In this document: positions 43,801-52,164 of the stretch, one piece after another
Layout: each line of letters starts with the position of its first letter
Numbering within the stretch: position 1 is the stretch's first letter
DNA from: Mesorhizobium tianshanense
GTDB taxonomy: Bacteria > Pseudomonadota > Alphaproteobacteria > Rhizobiales > Rhizobiaceae
DNA length: 64,000 bases
Direction of reading: 5' to 3'
Assembly: GCF_007830515.1 (NCBI RefSeq)
Contig: NZ_VLKT01000032.1
Location: 1 to 64,000, forward strand
The notes under the pieces: model-generated
The model's input: only the letters and a program-made list of their open reading frames with translations
Told to the model about the DNA's origin: nothing
Database searches by the model: none
Translations under genes and position numbers: made by a program

Positions 43801-45377
43801 CCCACGGCCTCCGCAAAACATTCGTCATAGAGTTCACAGGCGTTTCCCGCATCACCGAACGAGGTCCAGCCGCCGTCCACGTAGAGGATCGAGCCGTTGA
43901 TGTATGAGGCGTCAGACGAAGCAAGGAAGAACGCTGCATCTGCGACGTCTTCTGGCCGTCCCGTCGTGCTCGTAGGGATGCGTCGTCCGATTGCTGTCGA
44001 GTCGATGCGGCCGGCTTTCGCCAACTGAGCAAGTGCAGGCGTGCGGATGTAGCCGGGAGCGACGGTGGCTGTTCGAATCCCCACCGGTCCGAGTTCGGCG
44101 GCCATGCATCGGGTCAGAATGTCCATCCCCGCCTTGGAGGCGCCGTAGGCATGGCGCGGCGCGAACGGCAGAAAGCTGTTGATCGATCCGAGGTTGAGGA
44201 TCACGCCGCCAGGGCCCATCGCCTTGATCGCCTCGCGCGCACAGGTGAAGGCTCCGGTGAGATTGACCTCCAGAACGTGTTCGATCTGTTCCGGTGCTTG
44301 TTCGATCCCCGAGGCACCGTTGACAAGGACATCGATGCGCCCGAAACGTCCCCGCAGCTCCTCGAACAGCGCCACCACCTCGCTCTCAACGGCCACGTCC
44401 ACGGATTTGGCCGGGGTCCTGCCGTCGAGCAATCCAGCGAGCTCTGCCGCTGCAGCGCCATCTCTATCAGCAATCACGACGGTATCGCCGTTGGCGGCAA
44501 AGCGGCGAACGACGGCCGCGCCTATGCCGTTCGCGCCGCCCGTGACGAGCACGATTCGCGCGTTGGTGCGTTCGGCCGGACAAGAGAGTTCGGCTCGGGG
44601 CGTCCCATCCACCGGTGGGTGCGCATCCCCCGGCTGGTTGAATGACATCCAGCCGCCGTCGACCGCGAGCACCGATCCTGTGATGTAGCGCGCCTGCGTG
44701 CTGGCCAGAAAACGCACGGGGCGGGCGATCTCGTCGGGCCGCGCCAAGCGCCCCATCGGCACACGGCGGCGCACCGCGGCGAGGTCCACTTTGCCCGCGC
44801 GTTCCAGTTCTGCGACCATCGGCGTGCGCACGTAGCCCGGCGCTACCGCCGTCACGCGGATGCCACGAGACGCCCACTCGCATGCAAGCGACCTCGTCAA
44901 CGAGATCAGGCCTGCCTTCGAGGCTGCGTAGGCATTGCGCCTGGGATTGCCGACCATGCCTGCCATGGAAGCGACGTTGACGATGGCACCGCCTCGCCTC
45001 ATGCGTCTCGCCGCTTCGCGAGCCATGACGAACGGCCCAATTAGGTTTACTGCCAGGCGGCGTCGGAAGGCGTCGACGCCGGTGTCGACAGTCGCAGCCA
45101 TGGTGGGTCCCACCGCTGCGTTGTTGATGAGGACGCCGATCTCAGCGAACTGTGCTTCGACCCGGCCGTAAAGCGCGAGAATATCCTCCTCTCGCGAGAC
45201 ATCGCACTCGAGGCCGAGATGCGGGTAGCCGAGACCACGAGCCAATTCAACGACGCCGCTGCCCGGAAGGTCCACCGCAACAACAGTGTGTCCGTCCCCG
45301 GCAAGAATATCGACCAGGGCTCGGCCGATCCCGCCTGCGGCGCCTGTAATGATGACGATGCGTCCTGCCTGCTTCAT
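43797..45377 (-). CDS. Tandem short-chain dehydrogenase/reductase fusion
   Basis: This 526-aa protein contains two complete SDR domains in one chain. Domain 1 (about 1-250) has TGAAGGIG, NNAA and YAASK. Domain 2 (about 270-515) has TGGANGIG, a variant NGAS and YGASK. Both keep the Tyr-x3-Lys pair, so both could be active NAD(P)H oxidoreductases acting on hydroxyl or keto groups. The linker (PGDAHPPVDGTPRAELSCP) is Pro-rich. It probably oxidises alcohols made by the neighbouring P450 or monooxygenase. Confidence 0.85.
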   Translation of the reverse strand: MKQAGRIVIITGAAGGIGRALVDILAGDGHTVVAVDLPGSGVVELARGLGYPHLGLECDVSREEDILALYGRVEAQFAEIGVLINNAAVGPTMAATVDTGVDAFRRRLAVNLIGPFVMAREAARRMRRGGAIVNVASMAGMVGNPRRNAYAASKAGLISLTRSLACEWASRGIRVTAVAPGYVRTPMVAELERAGKVDLAAVRRRVPMGRLARPDEIARPVRFLASTQARYITGSVLAVDGGWMSFNQPGDAHPPVDGTPRAELSCPAERTNARIVLVTGGANGIGAAVVRRFAANGDTVVIADRDGAAAAELAGLLDGRTPAKSVDVAVESEVVALFEELRGRFGRIDVLVNGASGIEQAPEQIEHVLEVNLTGAFTCAREAIKAMGPGGVILNLGSINSFLPFAPRHAYGASKAGMDILTRCMAAELGPVGIRTATVAPGYIRTPALAQLAKAGRIDSTAIGRRIPTSTTGRPEDVADAAFFLASSDASYINGSILYVDGGWTSFGDAGNACELYDECFAEAVG

Positions 45378-45399
45378 GAGCTTCTCCGCGACGAGCCTC

Positions 45400-45750
45400 A
45401 GCGATCTCAGCCCGTCACCCGTTGGGCGGCGGAATGAGGTAAAGCAGCACGCCCGGGTGACAGACAGTTGCGACCCCAGATAGACGTCGTGCGTTTCGGC
45501 AGCGGTCCAACTCTCGATTTGGCAGTCGAAGCTGGTGAGGGACCCGCCGAGGACAGGCGCTTACCTTGATGAACGGCTCTGCCGGAATCCCGCAAATCGA
45601 TGCACACCGGCGTCGTCAGCAGGCTCGTGGCGACAGAGCTGATCGCTGTCACGGTCAAGCCTTCGCGGGCGGAAAGGCAATCCTACCGGCCGCATCTTCA
45701 CCGGGCAGGCTCTCGCCGGGCGCGCTGTAACATTGCAAAGTTGTCATAGT
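45400..45750 (-). pseudogene. Flavin reductase (HpaC/NtaB-like) remnant
   Basis: One frame gives REGLTVTAISSVATSLLTTP and VCIDL, the FMN-binding start of this family. Another gives FDCQIESWTAAETHDVYLG, the C-terminal part. The central region and the reading frame are lost. It would have been the natural partner of the LLM monooxygenase, whose reduced flavin must now come from elsewhere. Confidence 0.5.
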
Positions 45751-45800
45751 CTCTTGTCCCCTCGGCCGACGCGGATCTCCCTTCGAAATCTCTGAAGGCA

Positions 45801-46340
45801 TCATGGCGAAAAAGGAATGCGACGCTTCCCGAGCGCGTAGACCGGATCGTGCGGATGAGGTGCTCCAATCGGCTGTCGCGGGCCGAACCGTTCTGCCTCA
45901 AGGACCGCTGGTGGGATCTGCTCCTCGAGCCAATCGTAGACCACCGTCCGTTCGGCAATCCGCCATTCCCCTTCCCTCTTCTGAAACAGATCGCAGTAGC
46001 GGCCGCAGAGGAGCGTCTGGCGTACTTCTCCGTCTTTGTCAGGTCCGTGTTGCAGCGCGGTGAAATAGCTCTCGACCGCGGCCGTTGCCGAGCTGATGAA
46101 TTCGATCAGGATGTTCGTGATCTGATGGATGTTGCGAGGCTCGGTCTTGAAGACACCGAGCGCAAACCGGATGAAGCCTTCTGCCGAGCCGCAATAGGGC
46201 CCGTGAGTGTCATGCGCATCGGGCCAGTACACGCTGCGCAACGCCGCCGCATCCGCGCGGTCTATCCCCCGGCAGTATCGATAGAGGCAGTCGCGGATCG
46301 CCTCACGGTCGAGTAATTCGTTAATTTTTGCCTGGTCCAT
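45801..46340 (-). CDS. SnoaL/NTF2-like protein
   Basis: This 179-aa protein starts [20 protein letters not shown] and [10 protein letters not shown], with [12 protein letters not shown] and [12 protein letters not shown], the SnoaL_4/NTF2-like cone fold. Family members act as cyclases, dehydratases or isomerases, or as small dioxygenase subunits. It lies between the ferredoxin and SDR genes of the same run and may shape the P450 product. Confidence 0.75.
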   Translation of the reverse strand: MDQAKINELLDREAIRDCLYRYCRGIDRADAAALRSVYWPDAHDTHGPYCGSAEGFIRFALGVFKTEPRNIHQITNILIEFISSATAAVESYFTALQHGPDKDGEVRQTLLCGRYCDLFQKREGEWRIAERTVVYDWLEEQIPPAVLEAERFGPRQPIGAPHPHDPVYALGKRRIPFSP

Positions 46341-46517
46341 CGTCTCTGCCGCAAGTTCGCTGATAGGGAAAAGATGTTTCGCAAAGCCCCGCCCGCCGGT
46401 CGCGCATCATGGGAGCACCTCGACGCCGCAGATGCCTCCTGCGCAGTTCGACGAGGAGGAGGTGGGACAGAGGCCGCCTGCCGTCTTTCAGTATGCGGCC
46501 ACAGGGTCGATCCCCAT

Positions 46518-46763
46518 TCAAGCCCGCCAGACTCTGGGTTCAATGGCGTCCGGTACAACCCGCGCAGCGGGTGTAGGGTCGAGTTCTAGCGCACGTTCGG
46601 GGCAGGATCGCGCACCGCGTGACGCAAGCAGTTGCTCCCCCTCCGCAACCTCAATGTCACCGGGCAGGATGTAGCCCTCGTCATCAAGCTTGAAGACGTC
46701 CGGCGCTTGCGCCGAGCATCGCGCGTGACCCTGGCATTTGGCTTTGTGAACAATAATGCGCAT
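46518..46763 (-). CDS. 3Fe-4S ferredoxin, P450 partner
   Basis: This 81-aa ferredoxin has CQGHARC near the start and a third Cys in RSCPERAL, the pattern of single 3Fe-4S ferredoxins that pass electrons to bacterial P450s. It lies 45 bp after the P450 gene. No ferredoxin reductase is encoded nearby, so a chromosomal one must serve. Confidence 0.85.
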   Translation of the reverse strand: MRIIVHKAKCQGHARCSAQAPDVFKLDDEGYILPGDIEVAEGEQLLASRGARSCPERALELDPTPAARVVPDAIEPRVWRA

Positions 46764-46807
46764 AGCGCTACCTCCAATGTCTGTGCCCCGGCTCGAGACG
46801 GGCTTGG

Positions 46808-48025
46808 TCAGGACCAGTCCAGGATCAGATTTTCGATCCCGAATAGATGGCCGCCGGAGGTAATGGGTGCCGTAGCGTTCTGGATCCGGAAAGCCGGGAT
46901 GCGCGCCAGCCACTCCTCCAGGCCAATGACAATCTCCCGCCGGGCAAGGTGTGAGCCAAGGCAACGATGGGGACCAAAGCCAAAGGCGGCGTGGCGGTTG
47001 TCCTCTCGCGCCAGATCGACCGTGTTGGGGCATTCGAATTCCGCTGGGTCACGATTGGCAATCATCGCGGCGCAGGAAACATAGTCCCCCTTGCGGATCG
47101 GCGCGCCTTCGAAGTCTATATCTTTGGTTGCCACTCGGATTATCTGAACGCTTGGATAGGCGCGCAGCAATTCTTCGGCTGCGAGCACGATCCGGTCCGG
47201 TTCGCGCCGCAGCAAATCTTGATCTTTGATGTTGCGCGCGAGATAAGCCAAGCCAAAGCCTATAGCTGCCGCGACCGTGTCGAGGCCCGCAATGAACACG
47301 AGTACGCCGATACCACGGACTTCCTCCTCGGTCAGCCGGCGGCCCTCGACCTGTGCCTGGACGATGAAAGTCATGAAATCGTCGACCGGTTCCTTGCGGC
47401 GCTTGGTTGCAAGTTCGTCGATGAAGGCCACAATCGTCCGGGCCGCCGCCGGTCGCTTCACATTGTCGCCGTGGAGCAGATCTTTCGCCCAGCCGACAAA
47501 TGTATCGAGTCGGTGATCCGGAAGCCCCAGAAGGCGAAGGAAGATGCTGACCGTGAAAGGAAAGGCAAAATCCTTCATGACGTCGCAGCTTGTGCCCGAT
47601 GCGGCGATCCTAAGGATCAGCGTGATCGCTCGCTCGCGGACCTTCGGCTCCAATACCACCAACCGCTTTGGCGAAAGCAGCGGATTGAGCAGTGAGCGAA
47701 AGACGCCATGGGCCGGTGGATCGAGTTCAAGCGGGATCATCGGCCAGTTTTCGCCCAGCGCGGATGAGAAGATGCTGCGATGGCTGGAAAAGGTTTCGGC
47801 GTCCTGCAGCACACGGCGCTGGTCTGCGGCGCGAGTGATGACCCAGGTACCCCGGCCATCGCGCGTGTTGTAGGGCGAATAAAAGATCGGCGGCCCGGCA
47901 TGGACGCAAGCGACAGCTGCGTGCGGATCTCCGTTGGGCGTCGGCGCCATGCCAGGCGACGTAAACAGACTGAAGTCCCTCACCATTTCGGGCGGGACAT
48001 GATCTGGAACCGCATTAATCGTCAT
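46808..48025 (-). CDS. Cytochrome P450 (CYP101-like)
   Basis: This 405-aa soluble bacterial P450 has haem loop FGFGPHRCLGSHLARRE (Cys about 355), I-helix VFIAGLDTVAAAI and ExxR in EELLRAYP. The N-terminus (VPDHVPPEMVRDFSLF) resembles camphor and linalool hydroxylases, which suggests a terpenoid-type substrate. ATG 48025 follows AGGAGAAACC. It is the first gene of the leftward run below module copy B, so NifA and sigma-54 should switch it on in nodules. It is not the gibberellin P450 set of rhizobia, since the cyclase genes are missing. Confidence 0.88.
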   Translation of the reverse strand: MTINAVPDHVPPEMVRDFSLFTSPGMAPTPNGDPHAAVACVHAGPPIFYSPYNTRDGRGTWVITRAADQRRVLQDAETFSSHRSIFSSALGENWPMIPLELDPPAHGVFRSLLNPLLSPKRLVVLEPKVRERAITLILRIAASGTSCDVMKDFAFPFTVSIFLRLLGLPDHRLDTFVGWAKDLLHGDNVKRPAAARTIVAFIDELATKRRKEPVDDFMTFIVQAQVEGRRLTEEEVRGIGVLVFIAGLDTVAAAIGFGLAYLARNIKDQDLLRREPDRIVLAAEELLRAYPSVQIIRVATKDIDFEGAPIRKGDYVSCAAMIANRDPAEFECPNTVDLAREDNRHAAFGFGPHRCLGSHLARREIVIGLEEWLARIPAFRIQNATAPITSGGHLFGIENLILDWS

Positions 48026-48189
48026 TTGGTTTCTCCTGAACGTCAGGCGTTCTTGCGCTCGATTGGATCGCACGGCTGGTCACAAGGTCGGTTGCCAGCA
48101 CGGGACACGTCCCGGATCAGGCGCCGTACAGATTGGTCAATCCGCTGAGCTCCATCACGCACTGCTCGCCACCCTGACAAAACTGTCGG

Positions 48190-48205
48190 AGCAAGTTGCG
48201 TGCCG
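48190..48205 (-). promoter_or_regulatory. Sigma-54 promoter, module copy B (P450 run)
   Basis: Read leftward, CGGCACGCAACTTGCT matches the -24/-12 consensus except at the first base. The predicted start is near 48179, giving a 150-nt leader before the P450 gene. Confidence 0.8.
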
Positions 48206-48289
48206 GTTAGCGCACCGTTTGCGTTGCACCACTTGCCCGGTAACGGTGGCCGAGCCTTGGCGGCCTTTTGGTCGGGCTTGCGACATTCT

Positions 48290-48305
48290 TGTTCAGCTTC
48301 GGACA
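48290..48305 (-). promoter_or_regulatory. NifA-type upstream site, module copy B
   Basis: TGTTCAGCTTCGGACA is an exact TGT-N10-ACA site centred about 118 bp upstream of the predicted start. Confidence 0.78.
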
Positions 48306-48524
48306 TTTCTCGGTTCTGGTGACCGAGCGTTCCCGCCGAACGTCAGGACATTGTCCCGTCCTCGACGACAGCGTCTCCGACCCAAGGAAACGGCATCGAT
48401 ATTGCACGCCGCACTGTCACAACATGTCGCTGAGCGCCGCCGGGAAAGGCGGCGCTTCTGGCTTTAATGCGGGTCGACCCATCCACCCCCATGTTGCAGC
48501 GCATTCAAACTGAAGAGCTTATTC

Positions 48525-49742
48525 ATGGCCGAATCGGCGACAGGCTTCACGGACGCTGCTCTGCACGACCCAGAAAAGCCCGATCAAGGGTCTTGTCCCG
48601 CATGGGGTGCGGTCATTTCGCTTGCATTGGGCACCTTCGGACTGGTGACGGCAGAGTTTCTGCCTGCCAGCGTGCTGACGCCACTCGCGCATGATCTCGG
48701 TATCACCAAGGGTGCGGCTGGCCAGGCGCTGACAGCGACCGCAATCGCCGGGGCGATCTCGGCGCCGACGATGGCCATCATTACAAGGCGCCTGGACCGC
48801 AAGATCGTCATATGGGCGATGACGCTGCTGCAGATCCTGTCCAACGTTCTGGCGGAGGTCGCCTGGTCACTGCCAGTTTTCCTGACGGCACGTGTCGTGC
48901 TCGGCATAGCGCTCGGAGGCTTCTGGTCGATTTCGGCAGCGCTGGCGATGCGGCTCGTTCCAAGTCACCTCCTGCCGCGCGCCATGTCGATCATCATCAC
49001 CGGCGTTTCCGTCGCTATCGTTTGCGCGCCTCCTGTCGGCGCTTATGTCGGAGAGATCTGGGGATGGCGAGCCGCCTTCATGATCGCCGTATTCGTTAAT
49101 GCCATTACATTGCTGGTCCAACTCATAACCATTCCGACGCTGCCTCCGATTGAAGTGGCTACATTCCGCAGTCTGCTGGATGCGGCCAAGAATCCAACGA
49201 CCAGGATCGCGTATTTGGTCGTCCTGCTGGTCGCTTCTGGGCACTTCGCCAGCTTCACCTACATCCGTGCCTTTCTCGAGAAGGTTCCCGCGCTCGATAT
49301 CGAGACGATCTCGCTGGTCTTGCTCGCTTCTGGCATCGGCGGTTTCTTCGGTAATTTGGCCGGCGCATTCCTGGGCAAGCACAGCCTCAAGGCAGTCGCG
49401 GCTCTGCCGCCCCTGCTCATAGCGATAGCCGCTGTCTCGCTGCTGACGGTGGGAGCATCGGCCTCGGCCTCGGCTATTGCGGTTGCCGTATGGGGCTTTG
49501 CCTTCGGCGCGGTGCCGGTGGGGTTACAGACGTGGATGGTGCTGCGCGCCGCTCCCGAGCAGGCCGAAAGCGCCGGTGCGCTAATGACCGTAACGTTCCA
49601 GTTGGCCATCGCAGCCGGCGCGATTTTCGGCGGACTACTGGTGGATAATGCCGGCGTTGCTAGCGTCTTTGCCTACAGCGCGGCTGCCACGTTCCTCGCC
49701 GTCCTGACAGTGTTCGTGCTCGGCCCGAAGCGCGAAACCTAG
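48525..49742 (+). CDS. MFS transporter, DHA1 family (NepI/YdhP-like)
   Basis: This 405-aa membrane protein has 12 predicted helices and the DHA1 landmarks FGLVTAEFLPASVLTPLAHD and ARVVLGIALGGFWSISAALA. Relatives export purine nucleosides or sugars and drugs. It starts at ATG 48525 and diverges from the P450 run. A thymidine phosphorylase fragment lies 1.6 kb away, but I see no functional link to the intact genes. Confidence 0.8.
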   Translation: MAESATGFTDAALHDPEKPDQGSCPAWGAVISLALGTFGLVTAEFLPASVLTPLAHDLGITKGAAGQALTATAIAGAISAPTMAIITRRLDRKIVIWAMTLLQILSNVLAEVAWSLPVFLTARVVLGIALGGFWSISAALAMRLVPSHLLPRAMSIIITGVSVAIVCAPPVGAYVGEIWGWRAAFMIAVFVNAITLLVQLITIPTLPPIEVATFRSLLDAAKNPTTRIAYLVVLLVASGHFASFTYIRAFLEKVPALDIETISLVLLASGIGGFFGNLAGAFLGKHSLKAVAALPPLLIAIAAVSLLTVGASASASAIAVAVWGFAFGAVPVGLQTWMVLRAAPEQAESAGALMTVTFQLAIAAGAIFGGLLVDNAGVASVFAYSAAATFLAVLTVFVLGPKRET

Positions 49743-49941
49743 ACCGCCTGACAGACGAAGCCCTCAGCGCTGTGCGGCGAGAGATGCAATCGCATCAGCC
49801 GCGCGGCGCGATCCTGCGCACGTTTACTTTGGCGGTTGCAGGCTTCGTCTCGCCAATCGCATAGCCGCCTGGATCGCGGCTACTGTCTCTTCCGCGGCTT
49901 TCCGATCGGGCATGACCCAGCACCGGCGCCTCGCCGGCCTT

Positions 49942-50225
49942 TTAGATCGAGACCGGCATCGTATGGAACCCGTCGAAGGAACTGCGGTATTCAACCAGCT
50001 TGCCGCGCCACTCCTCGAACACGTTCGAGATCGTACGTTCCGGCTGCTCTACGTAACTATGCGTCTTGGCGTAGGCGATACACTTGTCATGCAGGCAGGC
50101 GTTCAGCTTCTCGTGGGTGTTGAAGCGCAGCCACGGCGTGAAGAAGCGCACCAGCCCGACCTTGTTCTCGACCTGACCCTTCTCCCAGCCCGAGGCTGCG
50201 TACAGACGAACGGCTGTACCGGGCT
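49942..50225 (-). pseudogene. IS21-family transposase IstA, fragment
   Basis: The reading ASGWEKGQVENKVGLVRFFT, then KTHSYVEQPERTISNVFEEW and RSSFDGFHTMPVS is the central-to-late part of IS21-type IstA. No start, C-terminal domain or istB is present. Confidence 0.7.
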
Positions 50226-50237
50226 GATTGATCGCTC

Positions 50238-51106
50238 TTACTCACCGTTGAACGCGCGATAGGCGCGGATCACCTGGCTGTCGTCGACTTGGCCGTCGCC
50301 GCGGCCGGAAACGGAAAGGAAGAGCTGGTGGGCTAGAGCGGCGAACGGCAGCGCCGCCTTGGTTTCTCGGCCCGCCTCGAGCACGATGCCGAGATCCTTG
50401 ACGAAAATATCGACTGTGGTGAAGGCCTCCGGGTTGTCCATGATCATGCGCGGCCCGCGATCTTTCAGCATCCAACTCGAGGCTGATGTGCCCGATAGAA
50501 TGTCGAGCATGCCCGCAGCGTCGACACCCGCCTTCTCAGCGAGCGAAAAGGCCTCGGCCGCTACAGCGGATGTGAACGCCGCAGAGGAGCTGGTTGACGA
50601 CTGCCCCCTGCCCGGGGCGCTCGCCTATGTGGAAGACCTTGTCACCCCATCCCCTTGAAGATCGGCTGGGCTGGCTCGAAGATGCTCTGCGGCGCAGCCG
50701 CCATGATCGTCAGCGTCCCGGCTATTGCCCCAGCAGTGCCGCCCGAGACCGGCGCGTCGATGAATCCTCGCCCGGTCGCGGTAACGCGCGCGGCGATAGA
50801 TTCGACCGATTTCGGCGGACAGGTCGCCATCAGACAGACGGTCGCGTCAGAAGGCGCTGCCGCAAGCGCTCCATCGGTGAAGAGCACCGTTTGCGCCTGC
50901 GTCGCATCGACCACCATAAGCAAGACAAAATTCGCACCCGCGCAGGCTCCGGCAGCCGACGCGGCCGGCGTGCCTCCCGCCGCTTGTAGATCCGCGAGGC
51001 TCTTTGCGGCGATATCGAAGCCCTGAACTTCAAAGCTGCGCTTGAGAAGATTTCGGGCCATGGGCCCGCCCATCGAACCGAGTCCGATGAAGGCGATCTT
51101 TGTCAT
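50238..51106 (-). pseudogene. 3-hydroxyacid dehydrogenase (LtnD/HIBADH-like), frameshifted
   Basis: The N-terminal Rossmann domain MTKIAFIGLGSMGGPMARNL and FIDAPVSGGTAGA are intact. One extra base after FKGMG moves the frame to DKVFHIGERPGQGAVVNQLL, and another extra C moves it to MLDILSGTSASSWMLKDRG and the C-terminus at 50238. The catalytic Lys region survives but the chain cannot be made in one piece. It is the first substantial gene downstream of module copy C. L-threonate or a similar hydroxyacid would have been the substrate. Confidence 0.75.
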
Positions 51107-51319
51107 GCTGCCATCCTCCTTGGCGGCTAGTCGCAGCGAAGCCACCTTCTAAGATTGTCGTTTGGACAGGGCGCGTCGGACAAGTGCCCTGAGCCGTTGC
51201 GTCTTGGCTTCGAAGCCAGCAAATACTCGGAAGACCTCTATGATCACGCGCAAGGGAATGCAGGGATGCTCACCATAGGCGGCTTCGCGGCGCTGGCCGT
51301 CAGCGGCGCCGACAGGCGA

Positions 51320-51418
51320 GCATCCGGGTGATGCCGACCAATGGTCGAAGCTGTCTTCCGGCCGTGCGCCGCCGCCGAGCGTAACGACGGCGAGGCCGAT
51401 CTCGCGCGTCGAAATCAT
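51320..51418 (-). pseudogene. Thymidine phosphorylase (DeoA) C-terminal fragment
   Basis: About 32 codons read MISTREIGLAVVTLGGGARP and EDSFDHWSASPG, the conserved region near the end of DeoA-type pyrimidine phosphorylases. The rest is missing. It lies right at the predicted start of module copy C. Confidence 0.5.
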
Positions 51419-51421
51419 CGA

Positions 51422-51437
51422 AGCAAGTTGCGTGCCG
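51422..51437 (-). promoter_or_regulatory. Sigma-54 promoter, module copy C
   Basis: Read leftward it is CGGCACGCAACTTGCT, identical to copy B. The predicted start is near 51412 and downstream genes are decayed. Confidence 0.75.
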
Positions 51438-51523
51438 ACTCGGCGCTCCGTCTGCGTTACACAGCTTGCTCGATAAGCGGTGGCCCGGCCCTAGCGACCT
51501 TTTGGCCGGGCTTGCGACATTCT

Positions 51524-51539
51524 TGTTCAGCTTCGGACA
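51524..51539 (-). promoter_or_regulatory. NifA-type upstream site, module copy C
   Basis: TGTTCAGCTTCGGACA is identical to the site in copy B and sits about 120 bp upstream of the predicted start. Confidence 0.75.
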
Positions 51540-51812
51540 CAAGTAGGTTTGCGGTAGAAACCCCCACGGAGGCGGCAGGCGAGATCGCGTTCTTGGCGCG
51601 GAACCAATAGCCTTCGCGCTTGGTGCCGCCGCAATTGTCGAAATGGAAAGGGTGCTGTGCGCGATCAAGGTGGGGTCTGGACCGCCCCTTGACCGACTGG
51701 AAGACTGTGGCCGCAACGGCTGCTCGAAACCGATGCCTCGCTCGCCGCCGTTAATAAGCACCTATTCAGCATTCCCAGGACAACGTCTGACAACCGACAT
51801 TTACGGTCGCTT

Positions 51813-51926
51813 TGTCGGGTCCGCGACGCAGGACTATTCGACCTCCCGCACCTAGTTAAGTCATTGAATAATACAGGGAACGCTCTTTTTGAGCTTCTTA
51901 GTGCGATGTCGGCATGATTTTTGAGG
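51813..51926 (+). promoter_or_regulatory. Weak NifA/sigma-54-like arrangement upstream of the decarboxylase operon
   Basis: TGTCGGGTCCGCGACG (51813-51828) is one base from TGT-N10-ACA. TCGGCATGATTTTTGAGG (51909-51926) has a good -24 half, but GA replaces the nearly invariant GC of the -12 half. The spacing (about -116) matches the real modules. I regard it as a degenerate or chance site. Confidence 0.3.
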
Positions 51927-52164
51927 CTTCCTCGTCGCGAGGCGTCAGGAGTTGCCGAACCGATATTCTCGTCGTGGTGACAATTCCGTCGTTCCCGGAG
52001 CACCGATGCCCCAACGGCCGTGGACAGCTATCTCGCCGAAGTCGCCACCCGGCCTACCGGATCAGTGACGCCGAGCCGGAGGCGGGGTGGCGGCGGGCTG
52101 ATAGGAGCGGGTCTTGAGTCACCCTGCCTGCCGTTTCCCTGGGCGGCTATAGCGGAGCATATGC

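Larger units (their letters stand above)
48143..48312. repeat. Dispersed regulatory repeat, copy B
   Basis: This copy matches copy A from the leader (CCGCTGAGCTCC) through the sigma-54 promoter to the NifA-type site. It lies upstream of the P450 gene and in the same orientation. Confidence 0.8.
51418..51560. repeat. Dispersed regulatory repeat, copy C
   Basis: This copy shares about 125 bp with copies A and B, covering the promoter and NifA-type site, but not the leader. The similarity starts abruptly at GAAGCAAGTTGCGTGCCG, suggesting that the duplicated unit begins at the promoter. Confidence 0.75.
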
